From Sisyra terminalis (Eukaryota > Arthropoda > Insecta > Neuroptera > Sisyridae): a DNA stretch of 64,000 nucleotides. Each line of letters opens with the position of its first letter. Positions within the stretch are counted from its first letter, which is position 1. The stretch lies in assembly GCA_958496175.1 (NCBI GenBank), contig OY292278.1:50220001-50284000 (forward strand), given 5' to 3'. Below the pieces are notes generated by a model that saw only the letters and a list, made by a program, of their open reading frames with translations, searched no databases and was not told the origin of the DNA. The translations under genes were made by a program, and so were the position numbers. Positions 1 through 13,900 of this stretch are shown in pieces.

Positions 1-905
1 GATGTCACGATCACTTGTCGCACCTGACCATATCAATTTTTTTCCTACATTTTAATCTGAGTGATAAGTACCTGTTGAAATATAAGAATATGCAAAATTG
101 CGTTTTAATCATTAGTTAGACTCATCATTGCCAATACTAGTGGGTTAGATGTTAGCGAATGCCTCAAGGCGGTCATTTTCGAGTATTTATTTAAATTTAT
201 CTCAAGTACGTCGGTTTTTTTTCCTTTTACCAAAAATTTACGGAGATTGAGAGTAACCTTTGTGACTTTGTTGTAAATTGATAGTTGTATCTCAATCATT
301 TTACGTGGTGCTATTAAAAAATTATTTAAAAAGTTTGTTGTTGAGTTGTGCTAAATATTATCATTAATTGATGTTCTAGAATTCCAAGGATACTGCAAAG
401 GTTCAATAACGCAAAGAAAGTTTTAGAAAAATTATAAAACAATAGTTGACATTTGTTGCATGACAATGTGCATTATATTTGTGATTGAAAATCACAATTT
501 ATCACCAACGACTAATAGCATTATTTTCTCGAGATCTCCTCTTTATTTTAATAATTCAACCGTAAATTTATTCTTTTTAGAAAAATGTTTTCCAATGTTT
601 CCCCAATTTGGGTTTAGTTCAAAAATTTTTGATACATTGTTAGCTCAAAGCTAAAATTCAAAATCTTTTCCTGTACATCCTTCTAATAGTTCCATAACAA
701 TAGCTAAACTATCAATACCATAAAGAATGATTCAAAATTCAATGCACATATTTGTGCAGAACAAATCAGTAAATTCTTTCAAATTCAAAACGTTTTGGCC
801 AGTATTTTCACTCATGGATAGATAAAACATTAGGGTGTCCTAAAAATTATTATTTTATTCAATCAAAACCATTGACTTTTTGAGAAATGATTCAAATATT
901 AATAG

Positions 906-1012
906 TTAATAATTAATAATGTTCTTGGGAATTTGGATTCAAATAATAAGACGTTATTTTTCAAATTATCTCAACGTTTCGTTGGTATTTATTTTCAACT
1001 TCTTCAGGAGAA
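906..1012. repeat. Single arm of the 14216-14395 inverted repeat
   Basis: The sequence around aataatgttcttgggaa and the following caacgtttcgttggt matches the left arm of the hairpin repeat at 14216-14395 with few changes. Only one arm is present here, so this is a solo arm or a truncated copy of the same short foldback family. Confidence 0.7.
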
Positions 1013-1109
1013 CTAAAACATATTAACAATGCATGTTGTTCAAAGCCAAATTACACAGTATAAAAGTAAGATAAAAATACATAAATACTAGAGTGTCCAT
1101 TATTTCCCA

Positions 1110-1410
1110 AATTGATTTTTTTACAGCGATCGCCCCCTGAATTTTTAATTTAGGATACAAAAAAAACTATCCAATACAATAAAGCTCTTAATTTCTTGAT
1201 TAAACCGTGTCGGAATCATGTTACTTTTACCATTTAAATAACATGGGATTATTTGACTTTTTACTTTTAATTTTTTTTCTCAGAAACAAATGGATAAAAA
1301 GATTTATGATTAAATTATTCTGACGTAAAATTTAACGCTCTACAAAAAAGGTCTTCAATGAGATTTCGATTAAATCACTCCATTGAAAGTTATTCAACAT
1401 TTAACTTGAA
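1110..1410. repeat. Degraded foldback-element arm
   Basis: Contains the ordered landmarks seen in the arms of the large foldback elements: an agctcttaat block, a catttaaataacatggga block also found in the 10510 element, and a taacgctctacaaaaaaggt block. It looks like an old single arm with no matching opposite arm nearby. Confidence 0.5.
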
Positions 1411-2457
1411 TTAATTTGTTTAATTTGTATTTTGTAATTTATTTGTATTTTGAAAAACGATGATTTACTTATACTAATGAAAATGATGTTCAAAACAAGT
1501 TATTTGGTTTGGCAAATGTTTAACGGGTAATATTTATATATTTAATATTTACATTATACAATTTGATTTTCTGGGTCAATTTTTAGATGCTGTCTTCCGG
1601 TTTATGATTTGAATTTGGTCCAAATCGATAAATAAGTACTAAAACAGTAATACATTCCAAATATTTTGAACCAAACAATTGGAAGTTAGATGGAATATTG
1701 ATTGAAAAGTTTCATTTCCAAGAAAATGGATTACAGCTATACTTTATTACGAAACCGATTACGATTTATTGGGGTTTTGTGGTCTAAAACCTTGTTTTAT
1801 ATTTGACCATTTAATAATTGCCATATTTTTTAGATAAATGGAACATCACAAAGTCCAATCATGGTATTTTTGAAGGAGTTTGAAAATGATTTGATCATCG
1901 ATTAAAATATTTGCAAAAGTATTAGGTAGAAGCCGTTTATTTTTGCTGTAAATATTGAATGCAATTTTGGAGTGTAGTGCACAGAACATTCATCATAAGT
2001 TTACGTCCACAAATTTTTATATAAAACTATTCTTTTATCAAAGAAAATGATCCTAAAGTTTCTGTGGCGTAGAAATTCGACGATGAATATTGATTATTCA
2101 ATCAAAAATAAATCGGAAATAAAGAATAGAAAAAAAAACGTTTTCGCTAATTTTTCGAGAAAATGAGACTTTTGGTCCAAAAATATAAACGTTATTTAAC
2201 ATTGGAACATAACTTCAACAAAATAAACCTTAGTTACAATGTTAAGGGATGTTTGGTCGGTTTATAATGCCTCTTAAGTATATCAAATAATTACAGTATT
2301 AATAATAATCAAACATTACTTAAATATAGTTCAATATTTGTTAATTAGTAAGCTAGCAAATTGTTTTATTTTGGAAAATTTTAAGGGATTTTTTACTTAC
2401 AAATATGAAAATAATATATGTTTGGCTCCTATAAGTGGCCTATTTTTTATTGAAGTT

Positions 2458-2576
2458 TTGTGAAAAAAAAGTTGGTGCAACACTTTGAGAAAAAATAAAA
2501 CCAAGGTATACTATTAGGCGTAAATCACATTTCATTTTTTTTTTCTAGGTGTTGCACCAACTATTTTTTCACACAA
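2458..2576. repeat. Short inverted repeat
   Basis: The left arm (ttgtgaaaaaaaagttggtg then caacac) is nearly the reverse complement of the right arm (gtgttgcaccaacta then ttttttcacacaa), around an unpaired centre of about 65 bases. RNA from here would form a stem of about 27 base pairs. It could be a small foldback element; no target duplication was recognised. Confidence 0.65.
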
Positions 2577-2660
2577 TTTTTATGAGTTATAGTGCTCATG
2601 TAAAAGCATAAAATATATATTTTTCGAGAAACCGTTAAAAAATAAATAATTTTGGAATAA

Positions 2661-3905
2661 TCTATAATTATAAAGAGGAAAGATTTGATTGTTTGTTTGC
2701 TTTGAATAGCCTCCGAAATTACTTGACCGATTTGAAAAATTCTTGCACTGTTAGGAAACTACACTATTACCAGTAAACATAGGCTATATTCAATTTTCAA
2801 AAAAATTAGGAACCCATACTAAAACTCCAATAATGTGTGAAAAAATTACTAAAAAACTTTCCTTCATCGCGTGCGCTGGTGATTTAACTAAAGAACGGAA
2901 CAACCGAATTTAATGAAACTTTATATCAAGATACAACACAGTTACCTACACACGTTAGGCTACTTATCATTCCTAAAAAATAATAAGGGAATGTTCCCCC
3001 TACGTAAAAACTGAGGGATGAAAAATAAAATTTACTTTAGATAGGCGAGTTATATATCATTGGAAAGGTATTTAAAAGTTAAAAAATGATCTGTATTAAT
3101 ATTTTCAGTTGAACTAATAAAAAGCACAGTCATTTAATTTAAAGTACAAAAAATTGCCTTTTTGAAATATAAATGTTTTTATAGATAATAATCTGACAGT
3201 AATTTTTTTTTTTACAAAATTGTTGTAAATAGATTTTTAGGGTTGCTCAGTAAAGAAATATTAACGAAAAAAATGTAAAAATAATAATAATAAAGCTTAA
3301 AGTAAATACTTTTTAAAACCGTGCATTTATAAAATCGTGTATTTATTTACCCCCTCTGACTGATGAAATTTTAATATTCGGTGTATTCCTTATAGGAAGT
3401 AGGCATGTGATAAGATTTTTTTTTTTGAAAATTCCTACCCTAACAGACAAGGGCGGATTCAGGATTTTTTTCTTGGGAGGGGGCACAATATCTTTTATTT
3501 GCAAGTGCGTGAAAGGGATCACGAAAAAAATTCGCAATTCCAGCCAGAAATCATCATAATGATAAATAATAAATAATCATATCATCATAATGATAAAAGA
3601 AATTTAAAATCCTCTTCCACAGCAAAAGACATACGCCAAATTGTGTATGGTGAACTCTTGACTATCCAATATGGTTTAATTATATAGTTGAAATTTAGAT
3701 ATTTTAATAATAAGTTTATAGATACATAATGGTTATATATGATTATGGAAGAACTGGGTTTCGTGCAATTGTACAAATTTCAATTTCGCGGTTGTGTTGT
3801 ACAGTGCAATAGTACAATAGTTTTTGGAAAAAGTTTCATTCGGGAATCAAAATAGTGAGATGGGGTTATTTTGACGCGAGTATTTTGATAACTTTTGACT
3901 TTTTT
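2661..3905 (+). mobile_element. Helitron-like relic, copy 1
   Basis: Begins TCTATAATTATAAAGAGG after an A, resembling the TCTATACTAATATATAAA start of the intact element at 32672. Shared blocks follow in the same order in both copies: tttaactaaagaacggaac, aattttaatattcg, a block ending gaactgggtttcgtgca, and gcgagt.ttttgataacttt. No 3' CTAG end was found, so this copy is probably truncated. Compared with the 32672 copy it lacks most of the tRNA-like insert. No transposase frame is visible. Confidence 0.6.
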
Positions 3906-4234
3906 TATTACTTAATATTTAAAGGAAGCAAGAACGAGACTTTTTGTCTATTTTATTTTAGATTGACTCAACGAAATTTATCATCAAATGGCATCGTCTT
4001 AAAAACCGTAGATCTGCAAAGAAAAAAATATCATAAAGGAAATGTAATATTTTTTATATTTTCAATGAGTAATGCGAAAAAAATTTACTCCATCTCACTC
4101 TTTAATGACATTTTCGTTATAAATCCGATCATGATGATCTCTTTAAGTTGCTATTTAAATATTCCTACGATAAAGCTTGGAATTTTAATTCTATTTCCCG
4201 TGGTTGATTTCTGTCGTTATTGCCAATAAACTAT

Positions 4235-4935
4235 GATTATATATTGTAGTAGGTATCCAATTTTTATAAGCGTCAACAATGTAAAAGGATCGGTCTAGAT
4301 AGTCATAAAAGTAATTTATCTCGGCATCAAACTGGAAAACTGGATAATGTTCCAATCGGCCTTAACTGGCTCTACATAGATGGAGGAATGTCAGACACTA
4401 TATTTGCAGCCAACTCCACTCCTTAAATATTTGCATCTTCTTTATTCGTTCTATATATGAGTGTGGATCTAAATCGTCTTGGAACGTCTTCACCCAGATT
4501 CTCTCATTTTACCATTTCCATTTCCAGCCGCATCATCAATAGCTATTACAACCGTCGTCATTAAAATGTTGCAACAATCGAGAATGGCTGAATCGGTTTG
4601 GAGAATGTCTTCCATTGGAAGTGTTCAGTTGATAGAGAGAAAAAGCATTCAGATTTGTATTGCCATTGCCGTTTGGTATTGATGAAGATGATGATCCAGC
4701 ATCATATGATCATCGCTATAGTTCATTACCACCCTTCTCCCTTAGGTCGTTTTTCAAATCACTCAAAACATATAGTACTCATACATTTAGTAAAAGCAAC
4801 AAAACCTCCGTGTAATCATCACTCGAAAAAAAAAACTACATACAAATTTTGTAATTAATTTTCTCAAAAAAAATTTATGTGCAAGTTTAAACATTTCCAG
4901 TCAATTTTACCAACCTACAATTGTGAACCGATAAA
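4235..4935 (+). other. Upstream region of the cuticular gene, with a coding-like patch
   Basis: This stretch is visibly less AT-rich than its surroundings between about 4440 and 4800. One frame ends in a peptide rich in Asp, Tyr, Ser and Pro (it includes GIDEDDDPASYDHRYSSLPP) and reaches a TAA near 4855. Neighbouring frames are open only in short pieces, so if it is coding it is either one exon of an unseen gene or a frameshifted relic. The last 60 bases, with tttccag near 4894-4900, could hold an acceptor for a 5' UTR exon or a start site for the gene at 4936. Confidence 0.35.
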
Positions 4936-7900
4936 ATGAAGCGAATTTATACAGTAAGTGCGACAATTCATTTTCTAATTTACTCCATTTCTTTTTTCTT
5001 TTATCTTTTCCAAAAAAAATTGCATAATATAATTAAGTTGGGAAAAAATTGCTTGCAAGTCGCTAATTTAAACTATCGATAAAAAAGAGATTTATTGGCG
5101 TGAGAAATGCACTAGATTTGGATTTATAATGAGGGAATTTCTGGCGTTTTTTTGGTACAGTGATTTATTTTAAACTTAATTTAATTTTTTTTCAATTAGT
5201 TGTGTACAAAAATGGAGGATGTTAATGTGATGGCGTGGTGTAACAAATGTAGTTAATTGTTAGGCAAAAATAATGGTAATTAAGTACCTCTCACCGCAAT
5301 AATTGACTCTGTGTTTTTGTCAAATCTTGGATTGCATAATTCAAAACAACATTTTCTTCATTTAAGTTGGTAATTAACAATTCAGTCTTTAAAGTTTTCG
5401 AAAAAAAAAAACGGTGTTCAATTTAAAAAGCAGGAATTTGATTGAATAATAGAAATTTAATCTAAAAAAGCATGGAAAAGTGGAGAAGGGGGATTAGTAA
5501 TATGTCTTCCAGGATGGAAGCTATTGGTCTTTCTCAAACAACTTTTTAAGGCATAAAGGATAAATACGTAAGAAATATTAGGATAATTCTCTAGCCTTTA
5601 AAACTACTTGTTAGTTTAATCATATCAATATTGTAGATGTTAAAATCCTTAATCGATCCTTAGCGGCGTTGACCATGAAGTGTATTACACATTAGGGTGG
5701 GTCAAAAAAATTGGTTATTTCTTTTTTACAAGTGACGCGGAAATATGGGTTGTTAAACACATTAAAAAAATTCACACCAAGTATGAGCTCTTAATTTTAA
5801 TAGGAAGATCCTCCGCATCGCAGTTTTGTATTTTTTTCTCAGTCCAATAGAAAAAAAATCATACTTCATCATTTATCGATTGTACAGAAAAATGTTCTGA
5901 AATAATTTTTTAGGAAATTTAATGCTCTACAAAAAAGGTATTATATATTTTTTCCGTAAGCCTCACCATTTGAAAGATATTCAGGATTTAATTTTGATTA
6001 TTTTAAGACAAATTTCATTTTTGTTTATGAATTTTATAACTCGACAATAAATGACTTGTATACAATGCGCAATACAAATTTTTGTTGGAAATTAACTGCT
6101 CTATAAAAATGGTATCTTATGTTTTGGCGATTAAATTAACCGGTCAAAAGATATTCATCATCAAACTTTCATGTGTACGGGTTTTAAAAGTTTATGATGA
6201 GATATTCGAAAAATTTTAATTTAATTTATAATTTTTGTGAAAATTTACACGAATTTTAGTTTTTATCAACTGAGAAACTTCAAAATATTTTTAAAGTTTT
6301 TTGTTTATGCCTAAGTATATTTGTCTCCATTTTAAAAAAATAAATTGTACATTATTTATCGCTTAGTTAAATATTTATTAATAAAAAAAGTAAAGTTTTT
6401 ATTATACATATATTATGATATATTTCAGTATTAGAGAAAAAAAATGTCCAATTAGTTATAAAAAAGTTTTTTATTTCAATTTTCAAACAATTTTTTGTTG
6501 CAAGTTGGGTAATTTTTTCGATGCTCTTTGACAACTTGCAATAAAAATTGAAATAGAGGATAAATTTTCCCTAGGATTGTGATTTCTAATGATTAAAAAT
6601 GAAATGTTTAGAATAATTGAAGAAAAATTTTCCAAATTTTGAAAATAAAACTCAAATAATACTTATATTAATGACAAAAAATGAAATTTATATGAAAATT
6701 ATAAATTAAATTGAATTTATTCGAATATCTCATCAAAAACTTTTAAAACCAGTTCACATGAAAATTTGATGATGAATATCTTTTGAAGGGTTAATTTAAT
6801 CGCCAAAACATAGGAAACCATTTTTGTAGAACAGTTAATTTCCAACAAAAATTTGTATTGCGCATTGTATAAAAGTCTTTTATTGTCGAGTTATAAAATT
6901 TATAAACAAAAATGAAATTTGTCTTAAAATAATCAAAATTAAATCCTTAATATCTTGCAAATGGTGAGGCTTACGGAAAAATATAGAATACCTTTTTTGT
7001 AGAACATTAAATTTCCTAAAAAAAATTTTCAGAACATTTTTCTGTACAATCGATAAATGATGAGGTATGAATTTTTTTCTATTGGACTGAGAAAAAAATA
7101 AAAAACTGCGATGCGGAGGATCTTCCTAATAAAATTAAGAGCTCATACTTGGTGAGAATTTTTTTAAGGTGTCTAAATATCTAGCAACCCATTTTTCCGC
7201 GTCACTTGTAAAAAAAAAAATAATCTATTTTTTTGACCCACCCTATTACACATATGGTATAAATTTAATTTCAAGATTTGCCAATATTTGTCATCAATTT
7301 TTAGATAAACGAATTGCATTGCCGAAAATAAGCTTTAACTTCTAAATTTAAGAATAAACCCTTCAATTTCCAATTTATATCCAAGATTTCGGATAGGTAA
7401 GTCTCTAAATTCAACAACTGTTGTGGGAATTATTTGAAATTTTATCTTGAATCTTAGGTTCTTGGGAGCATTTGGAAAAAATTAAATACTTTGGAATTTT
7501 TACAAATTCGAAGGAATAGCAACGTTACAATAACTTTTGAATTTCAAAGTATTCTAAAACTTTAAAGTTACTATTTTGGGGCAAATAGTTGACGAAATGT
7601 TACACAATTTCTTGAATTCTTTGATATATGTTTTTGTTGTTATGCGATAAGGTAAAGTTCGTAACTAAGAAGCCATTAGTCTTTCTTAAACATTTTTAAG
7701 GCCTAAAGGATAAATGCATAAGAAATATTAGCAAAATTCTTAAGCCTTTAAAAATTGTAAAAATTCGATAATTTCGTCCACTAGTTGTTGATTTGATCAC
7801 ACCAATATTGTAGTTATTGGATCATAAATCGGTGCATAATGACGTTGACACTGAAGTGCATTCATATGGTATTAATTAAACTTTAATATATGCCTTGCAT

Positions 7901-10900
7901 TGCCAAAATTTGTCAATACTTTTTAGATATTTGAAATAATTAGTCAAAAATAAGCTTTAACTTCTAAATTTAAGAATAAACTCTTCAATTTCCAATTTTT
8001 ATCCAAAATTTCGGAAAGGTTTCGAAAATCCAACGATTGTTGAGTGCAAAATTTGAGCTTGAAACTTAAATAGGCTCTTGAGACCATTTGGAAATAATTA
8101 AATATTTCAAAAATTTTACAAATTCGAAGGAATAGTATGGTTACAATAACTTTTAAATTTCAAAGTATTTTTAAAACTTTTAAGTATCTATTTCGGGACT
8201 AATAGTTGACGAAACGTTACACAATTTCTTGGATTCTTTGATTTTGTTGCTTTGTGATTAGGAATGAAATGTTCGGAATTAGAAAATATCTATTTATTTA
8301 TTTTTAACAAGAAAATTTGACTTAATAAATTAGTTTTTCATTGCTTAATAATCTCAAAACTAGTGAAGGTGTTATGAATCAATTGATCAAAATAATTTTC
8401 CTGCATTTTTTATGGCAAAAATAAAATCACTTTTTCTGCTTTAATTTATAAATTTAAGAATAAACTCTTCAATTTCTAATTTATATCCATGATTTCGAAA
8501 GGATTTCGGAAATCCAACGATTGTTGGGTGCCAAATTTGAAATTTGAGCTTGAAACTTAAATAGGCTCTTGGGAGAATTTGGGAGAAATTAAATATTTTG
8601 GAATTTTTACAAATTCGAAGGAATAGTATAATTAAATAATGAAAAGTTCGGAATTAGAAAATATTTAGTTTGTTTTACAAGAAAATTTGATTTAATAAAT
8701 TTATTTTTCTTTGCTAAATAATCTTAAAACTAGTGGAAATGTTATGAATCAATTGGTCAAAAGAATTTTCCTACATTTTATGGCAAAAATAGATTCACTT
8801 CTTCTGCTATTTTCTTTAGTATATATAGACGAAGATGAGCTTTTTGAAAATGGTTCTGGTATTTGGGTGTCTTACAGAAATGCTTCCAATTTCTTAATCC
8901 AATTTCTTAAAAAATAACAGACGACAGAAGAAAATTTTGTATTAGAAAAAAAACTTTAAAAACTTTAGTGTGTGTGATGTTTGTAATTATAAATTGCCTC
9001 AAATTTTACACTTTTCAACCGTAATTCATGAATTTTTACGTAGGCAATTTTCTGCTCGAAAAACAGTCATCCATTCTTTACAGTTTGTGATGTTTGTAGT
9101 AGTGTTAGAAAATTTAATAAAACCCTGAAAGTATAGCAAGTCCAGCTGCATTTTGTAGTCATCGACAAACTCGAAGATTTATCGATCATTTTGATTTCGT
9201 AATATTTTATTAAAATTAGTAATATTTCTATCAATTCCATTCATTTTCTGTAATTCATCTGATAAGTGGCGACGAGAAAAAAAAACCTACGGCCTCTAAA
9301 CACAAGCCTTAATTAGTAATTAAGTTACAATCTCAAAGAGATAAATCATCCGACTCAGTACCAATAATTACCTAAGACTGTGATGCCCATTTTTATTGCC
9401 AATAAACAATAATTTACAATCGGAACTTTTCTAATTAAAAAAAAAAATAAAAATAAAGTACGAAAATTCAATCTAACAAATCGATGCCCACATTTTCTTC
9501 TCCGATATAGATTTTCTAGAAAAACACTACAAAACACTACTTTTCGCGTAATCTTTGTCCAAATCGTGCGGAAAAAACCGTTCACGACTGTCTCTCCATT
9601 ATCATATGATCTGAATTCGTGACTCAAACGAAACCAATGCAATATAAGTGCAAATTCAAAAATTATTTCACTCATATTGTTCTATTATAAACTTACATAA
9701 GATCAATTTTTTTAAATCGTCGAAAAATAATCGAAATCCCATCAAAAACGTAAAACATAAAACGGTAGGGAAAAAACCTTGGCTAAACTTTCCACAATTA
9801 ATCGATGAAAAATTAAGCTTTTGAAATATTTTATGGTTTCGATCGTAACTACCAATCCCATTGATTTGATCAGTGCCTTTCTTGGATCGATTAGGATCTA
9901 ATCACACTGCTATTGTGTTTTTAAATTCGGAAAAAAAAGTCTTAAATTTTTAAAAAAATGACGAAAGAGAAAGCATATTCCACTCAAACAAATCACATTA
10001 TTTAATCTTAAAAATTAACGATTCTTTATAATTATAGGCCTAGAAAAAGCCTATTTTAATAATATAATGAACAATACGTAATTAATATTTTCGAGGAGAT
10101 CCATTCAATTGATTGCGTATACATTTTGAAAAGAAATTTTGTAAGAAAAAATATTTGGTAATTTGACCGATTTCGGTTGTAAATTTGATTGGAGATTCTA
10201 GAACGCTAAAAGTTGATTTGTGACTGAAAAATGTATTTTTTTTTTTTTGGATTAAATTAGAATTGGAAATTTCGATTAAGAAACGGGCCGGGAAATCGTT
10301 GAAATGAAATCGATTTATGCGTGAGAAAATAATTGGATCTCTGCACGATTTAATCGGAAGTGCGAAAATGATTAGTTGAAGAATATTTTCTTTTTTAAAT
10401 TAAATTCGAGAAGGTTTTACTTAAATGTTTTTCGTTTATTTTTCCTCAACTTTTACTATTTTAATCAGTTGACTAAAATTGGAAGTTTTGAGATATATTA
10501 TAGATGCATTAGACTGATTCAAAAAGAATTATGATTTTTTTTTCTTAATTATATCGAAAATATTGTTGGGAGTGACAAAAAAAAAATCCTGTGAAAGTTT
10601 AAGCTCTTAATATTAATATTAAGAGGTGCTGCATCGCAAATTTCGATTTTCCCATTTAAATAACATGGGAACAATATTCTCTTGCACTTTGGCATTTTAT
10701 AGCTCACGTCAAAGACAATATTTCGGAATGACCAAGATATATTCTTGTAGAAAATTGAACGATCTACAAAAACGGTCTCGAACAAGTTTTTGATATATTT
10801 ATTCCTTCAAAAGTTATTCGAGGTCAAAGTTGAACTAATGAAAAATGTTAATATTTTTTCAATTTTTTGACGCATCCATCAATTTTATATGACATTTTTA

Positions 10901-13900
10901 TAGGGCACTTTTTTTTTTATAACTTATCTCTATAAAAGTTTTTGATATATTTCACAGGTCCTAAGTTATTTGCATTAATCTGAAAATATTCGTAATTTTA
11001 TTGTAGCTAATGAATCCATCGATACAAATTACATATCGATGCTAATAACTTAGAACCTGTAAAAAATATCATAAACTTTTATAGAGATAAGTTATAGAAA
11101 CAAAAGTGCTCTACAAAAAATATCCCATAAAATTTTCACATAAAATTGATGATTGCGTCAAAAAATTGAAAAAATATTAAAATTTCTTTTTAGTTCAACT
11201 TTGACCTCGAATAACTTTTGAAGGAATAAATCAAAAATTTGTACTAGACCTTTTTTGTAGATCGTTTAATTTTCTACAAGAATATACCTTGGTCATTCCG
11301 AAATATTGTCACCAACGTGAGCTATAAAATTCCAAAGTGCAAGAGAATATTGTTCTCATGTTATTTAAATGGAAAATCGAAATTTGCGATGCGGCACCTC
11401 TTAATATCAATATTAAGAGCTTAAACTTTCACAGAATTTTTTTTGGTCATTCCCAACAATATTTTCGATATAATTAAGCAAAAAAAATTTCATCATTTTT
11501 TTTGAATCAGTCTAAGGTGCATAATATAAAATTCATCTTATAGATTTACCCATTTGCATTTTTATATTTGTACAAAAAACTATTCATTTTTAGACACATT
11601 GAACTGAATTTTAATTTCTCAAATTTTCTTTCCCAGTAATCACAGTCTCTTCATTAATTCAGCTCTACAAATTTGTCAAATCGTGAGGTTGAAATTAACG
11701 AAGAAAAAAATATACACTTCAATATTGAATTAACTACAAGTTCCAATAAACGTTGGAAAGTACAAGATTTAAAAATCTAATTAATTTTTTTTCTTTTGGA
11801 TTTTAAAAATAAAATAAATCGATGGTTAACGAATAAGACTAATTGAAATAAGTTGATAACGTATTACAGTATTTAATTATTATAAAAATTAAAAGAAAAA
11901 AAAACTTTCATCAATTTCCTCAAAGTTCAACGAGTGGCATTCAACAATTAAAACTTAATTTCCAAATTGGCTATAATCTTAAATTCTCTCTGGGGAGGAT
12001 TACTTTAATTAATTGGCCACTTCCAATCCGTAACGATTAATGATTTATCACGTCAACTCATTCATATGGCAAAAATGCAATGTGAAAGGTTTTGTCTCAT
12101 CGGCATTGGATCGAACTGATCAATTGATTAAGAAAGATTGACATTAATTCCACAATTATTTATGACAATTTTAAGTGATCTAACGTAACCAACCAATATA
12201 TTTTCTTCTTCAATTAAATGTCGCGCGTAAGTCAACCGTTATGGTTTATAGATGAGATGCAAAAAGTAAAAAACATCAGAGTTGCCGACCGACCAACTGG
12301 CCGAAGTCAATGCATTTCGACATTAGTTGTCATGACCAAAAGATAAACGACAAAGATTCCAATCGACAAATTGCTATTAAAGCCAATAATGGATCGATGA
12401 TTTGATTGAGTTGATCGATAAATCATATATTTATACGTCTACGTCTTGCTGGATTACAGCTTCAGTGGAAAAAGTAGCTTTAATACATTTGGCTTCAGCA
12501 AAATAGAAAAAAAAAACCCAACATAGTATATAGTATATAGTAGTTAAAAATAAGTACCATCTTTGTTCGCAAAGCTCTTCCGTTAATATTTAAAAACATA
12601 ATTTAAATGGTTTGGGAAATATGTACATTTTCTTAGTCGACAAAAGGTAAAACGACGACCCAAAGAACACAATAAGGTTACAGTTAGGGATTACAATACC
12701 AGACCAAAAGCTCAATTCCGGTATACGGTAATTTTTGATCTTAATACCGAAATACCGGTTTTAAAATCGGTAGGAATTTCATTTTATTTTTATTCTTTGT
12801 ACTATTACACTTGGTACTATTACAAATCAATGAAATGTGATCTGAATAAATATAATGCATCAACTGTACTATCATTAAGCCTAAAATGCAATTTTGTGCA
12901 AAAATTACCAGCTCTTAAAAACGCTCTTTTAGTACCTGTGCTAGTTGGTGGTGCTGTTAGTAAAATACGATACATTTTTTCCAAGTATCTACTTCCTTAT
13001 TCCTCATCTTCAAATAAATCGAATAATCGTCGGGTGGTTTAGGATATAACTGATTTTTGTATTGTATTTTGATTTGTAGACATTTTCTTAATCCTCGATA
13101 ACTCTAATTTTTGTTCAAGAAACAATTCCTTTCCACTAACAACACAAGTGTCATCATCATTTTTGATAATTCTACCGAATTCTTTGGAATGTGGATACAT
13201 TTGTGGGTAAAAAAATTTAAAGAAAATTTGCTATAAACTTGATTAAATTCAAACTGGTTAGGCTTTTTTCTTGTAAAAAGTATTGGAAATATTTTTTTAA
13301 AAATCTTATTAATACCGAAAAACGGTATGCAAACTTATGGCTCAAAATACCGGTATTCGGTATCCCGGTAAACAATATGCAATCCCTAGTTGCATTGTTA
13401 AGCCTCTCCAAGCTTCGGCCTGGTGAACCATATAAGAAAAAAATATATAAAGATAAACATTTTTCCATTAAAGATATTTACATCGTCACCATGAAGATTA
13501 AATGTTAAAATATCGTAATTTTTTATTGTGTCCAAAAAAGATATTTGCAGATTTAATATCTTCTAGATTTGGTGCTATTAATCTTCGGGAATTTTAGTTG
13601 TTAATATTACAAAAAAAATGTTCTACAATATCTATTGAAGACGTAACTATCTTTAATAGAGAAATATTTGCATCTCAGTTGCTTTAAGCATATAAATATC
13701 ATTTTTAAATGATCTAACTTGGTTAGAAGTTTCAAATGGAATAAATAGAAATTTTTAATGTTAAAATTTGCAATCTCCATTCCAAATTACAGCCATCATT
13801 TTCGATAAATCATTCTAAAGTTTGTTGCAAAGTGATTTTAAAACTTATTTCCGTAGAAAAATTACATATTTTTTTCCAAAACTTATGTTTGTTACATTTT

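Larger units (their letters stand above)
1..2457. other. Gene-free AT-rich DNA
   Basis: No open frame here is long or protein-like enough to support a gene. The stretch holds two recognisable repeat pieces, listed separately (906-1012 and 1110-1410). The rest is AT-rich sequence in which I see nothing. Confidence 0.6.

Noticed and set aside
3855..4229. 124-codon plus-strand frame
   Set aside because: Composition is that of AT-rich non-coding DNA (Phe, Ile, Lys, Asn-rich), it overlaps Helitron-like sequence, and no domain is visible.
8711..8917. 68-codon frame
   Set aside because: It lies in a unit of the local direct-repeat array; the other unit (about 8340) does not preserve the frame.
9355..9675. 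106-codon minus-strand frame
   Set aside because: No domain, no splice support and Phe/Leu-rich low-complexity runs from A tracts.
12797..13042. Transposase fragment in the ACCGGTAT element
   Set aside because: The 81-residue frame shows no hAT dimerisation or catalytic motif.
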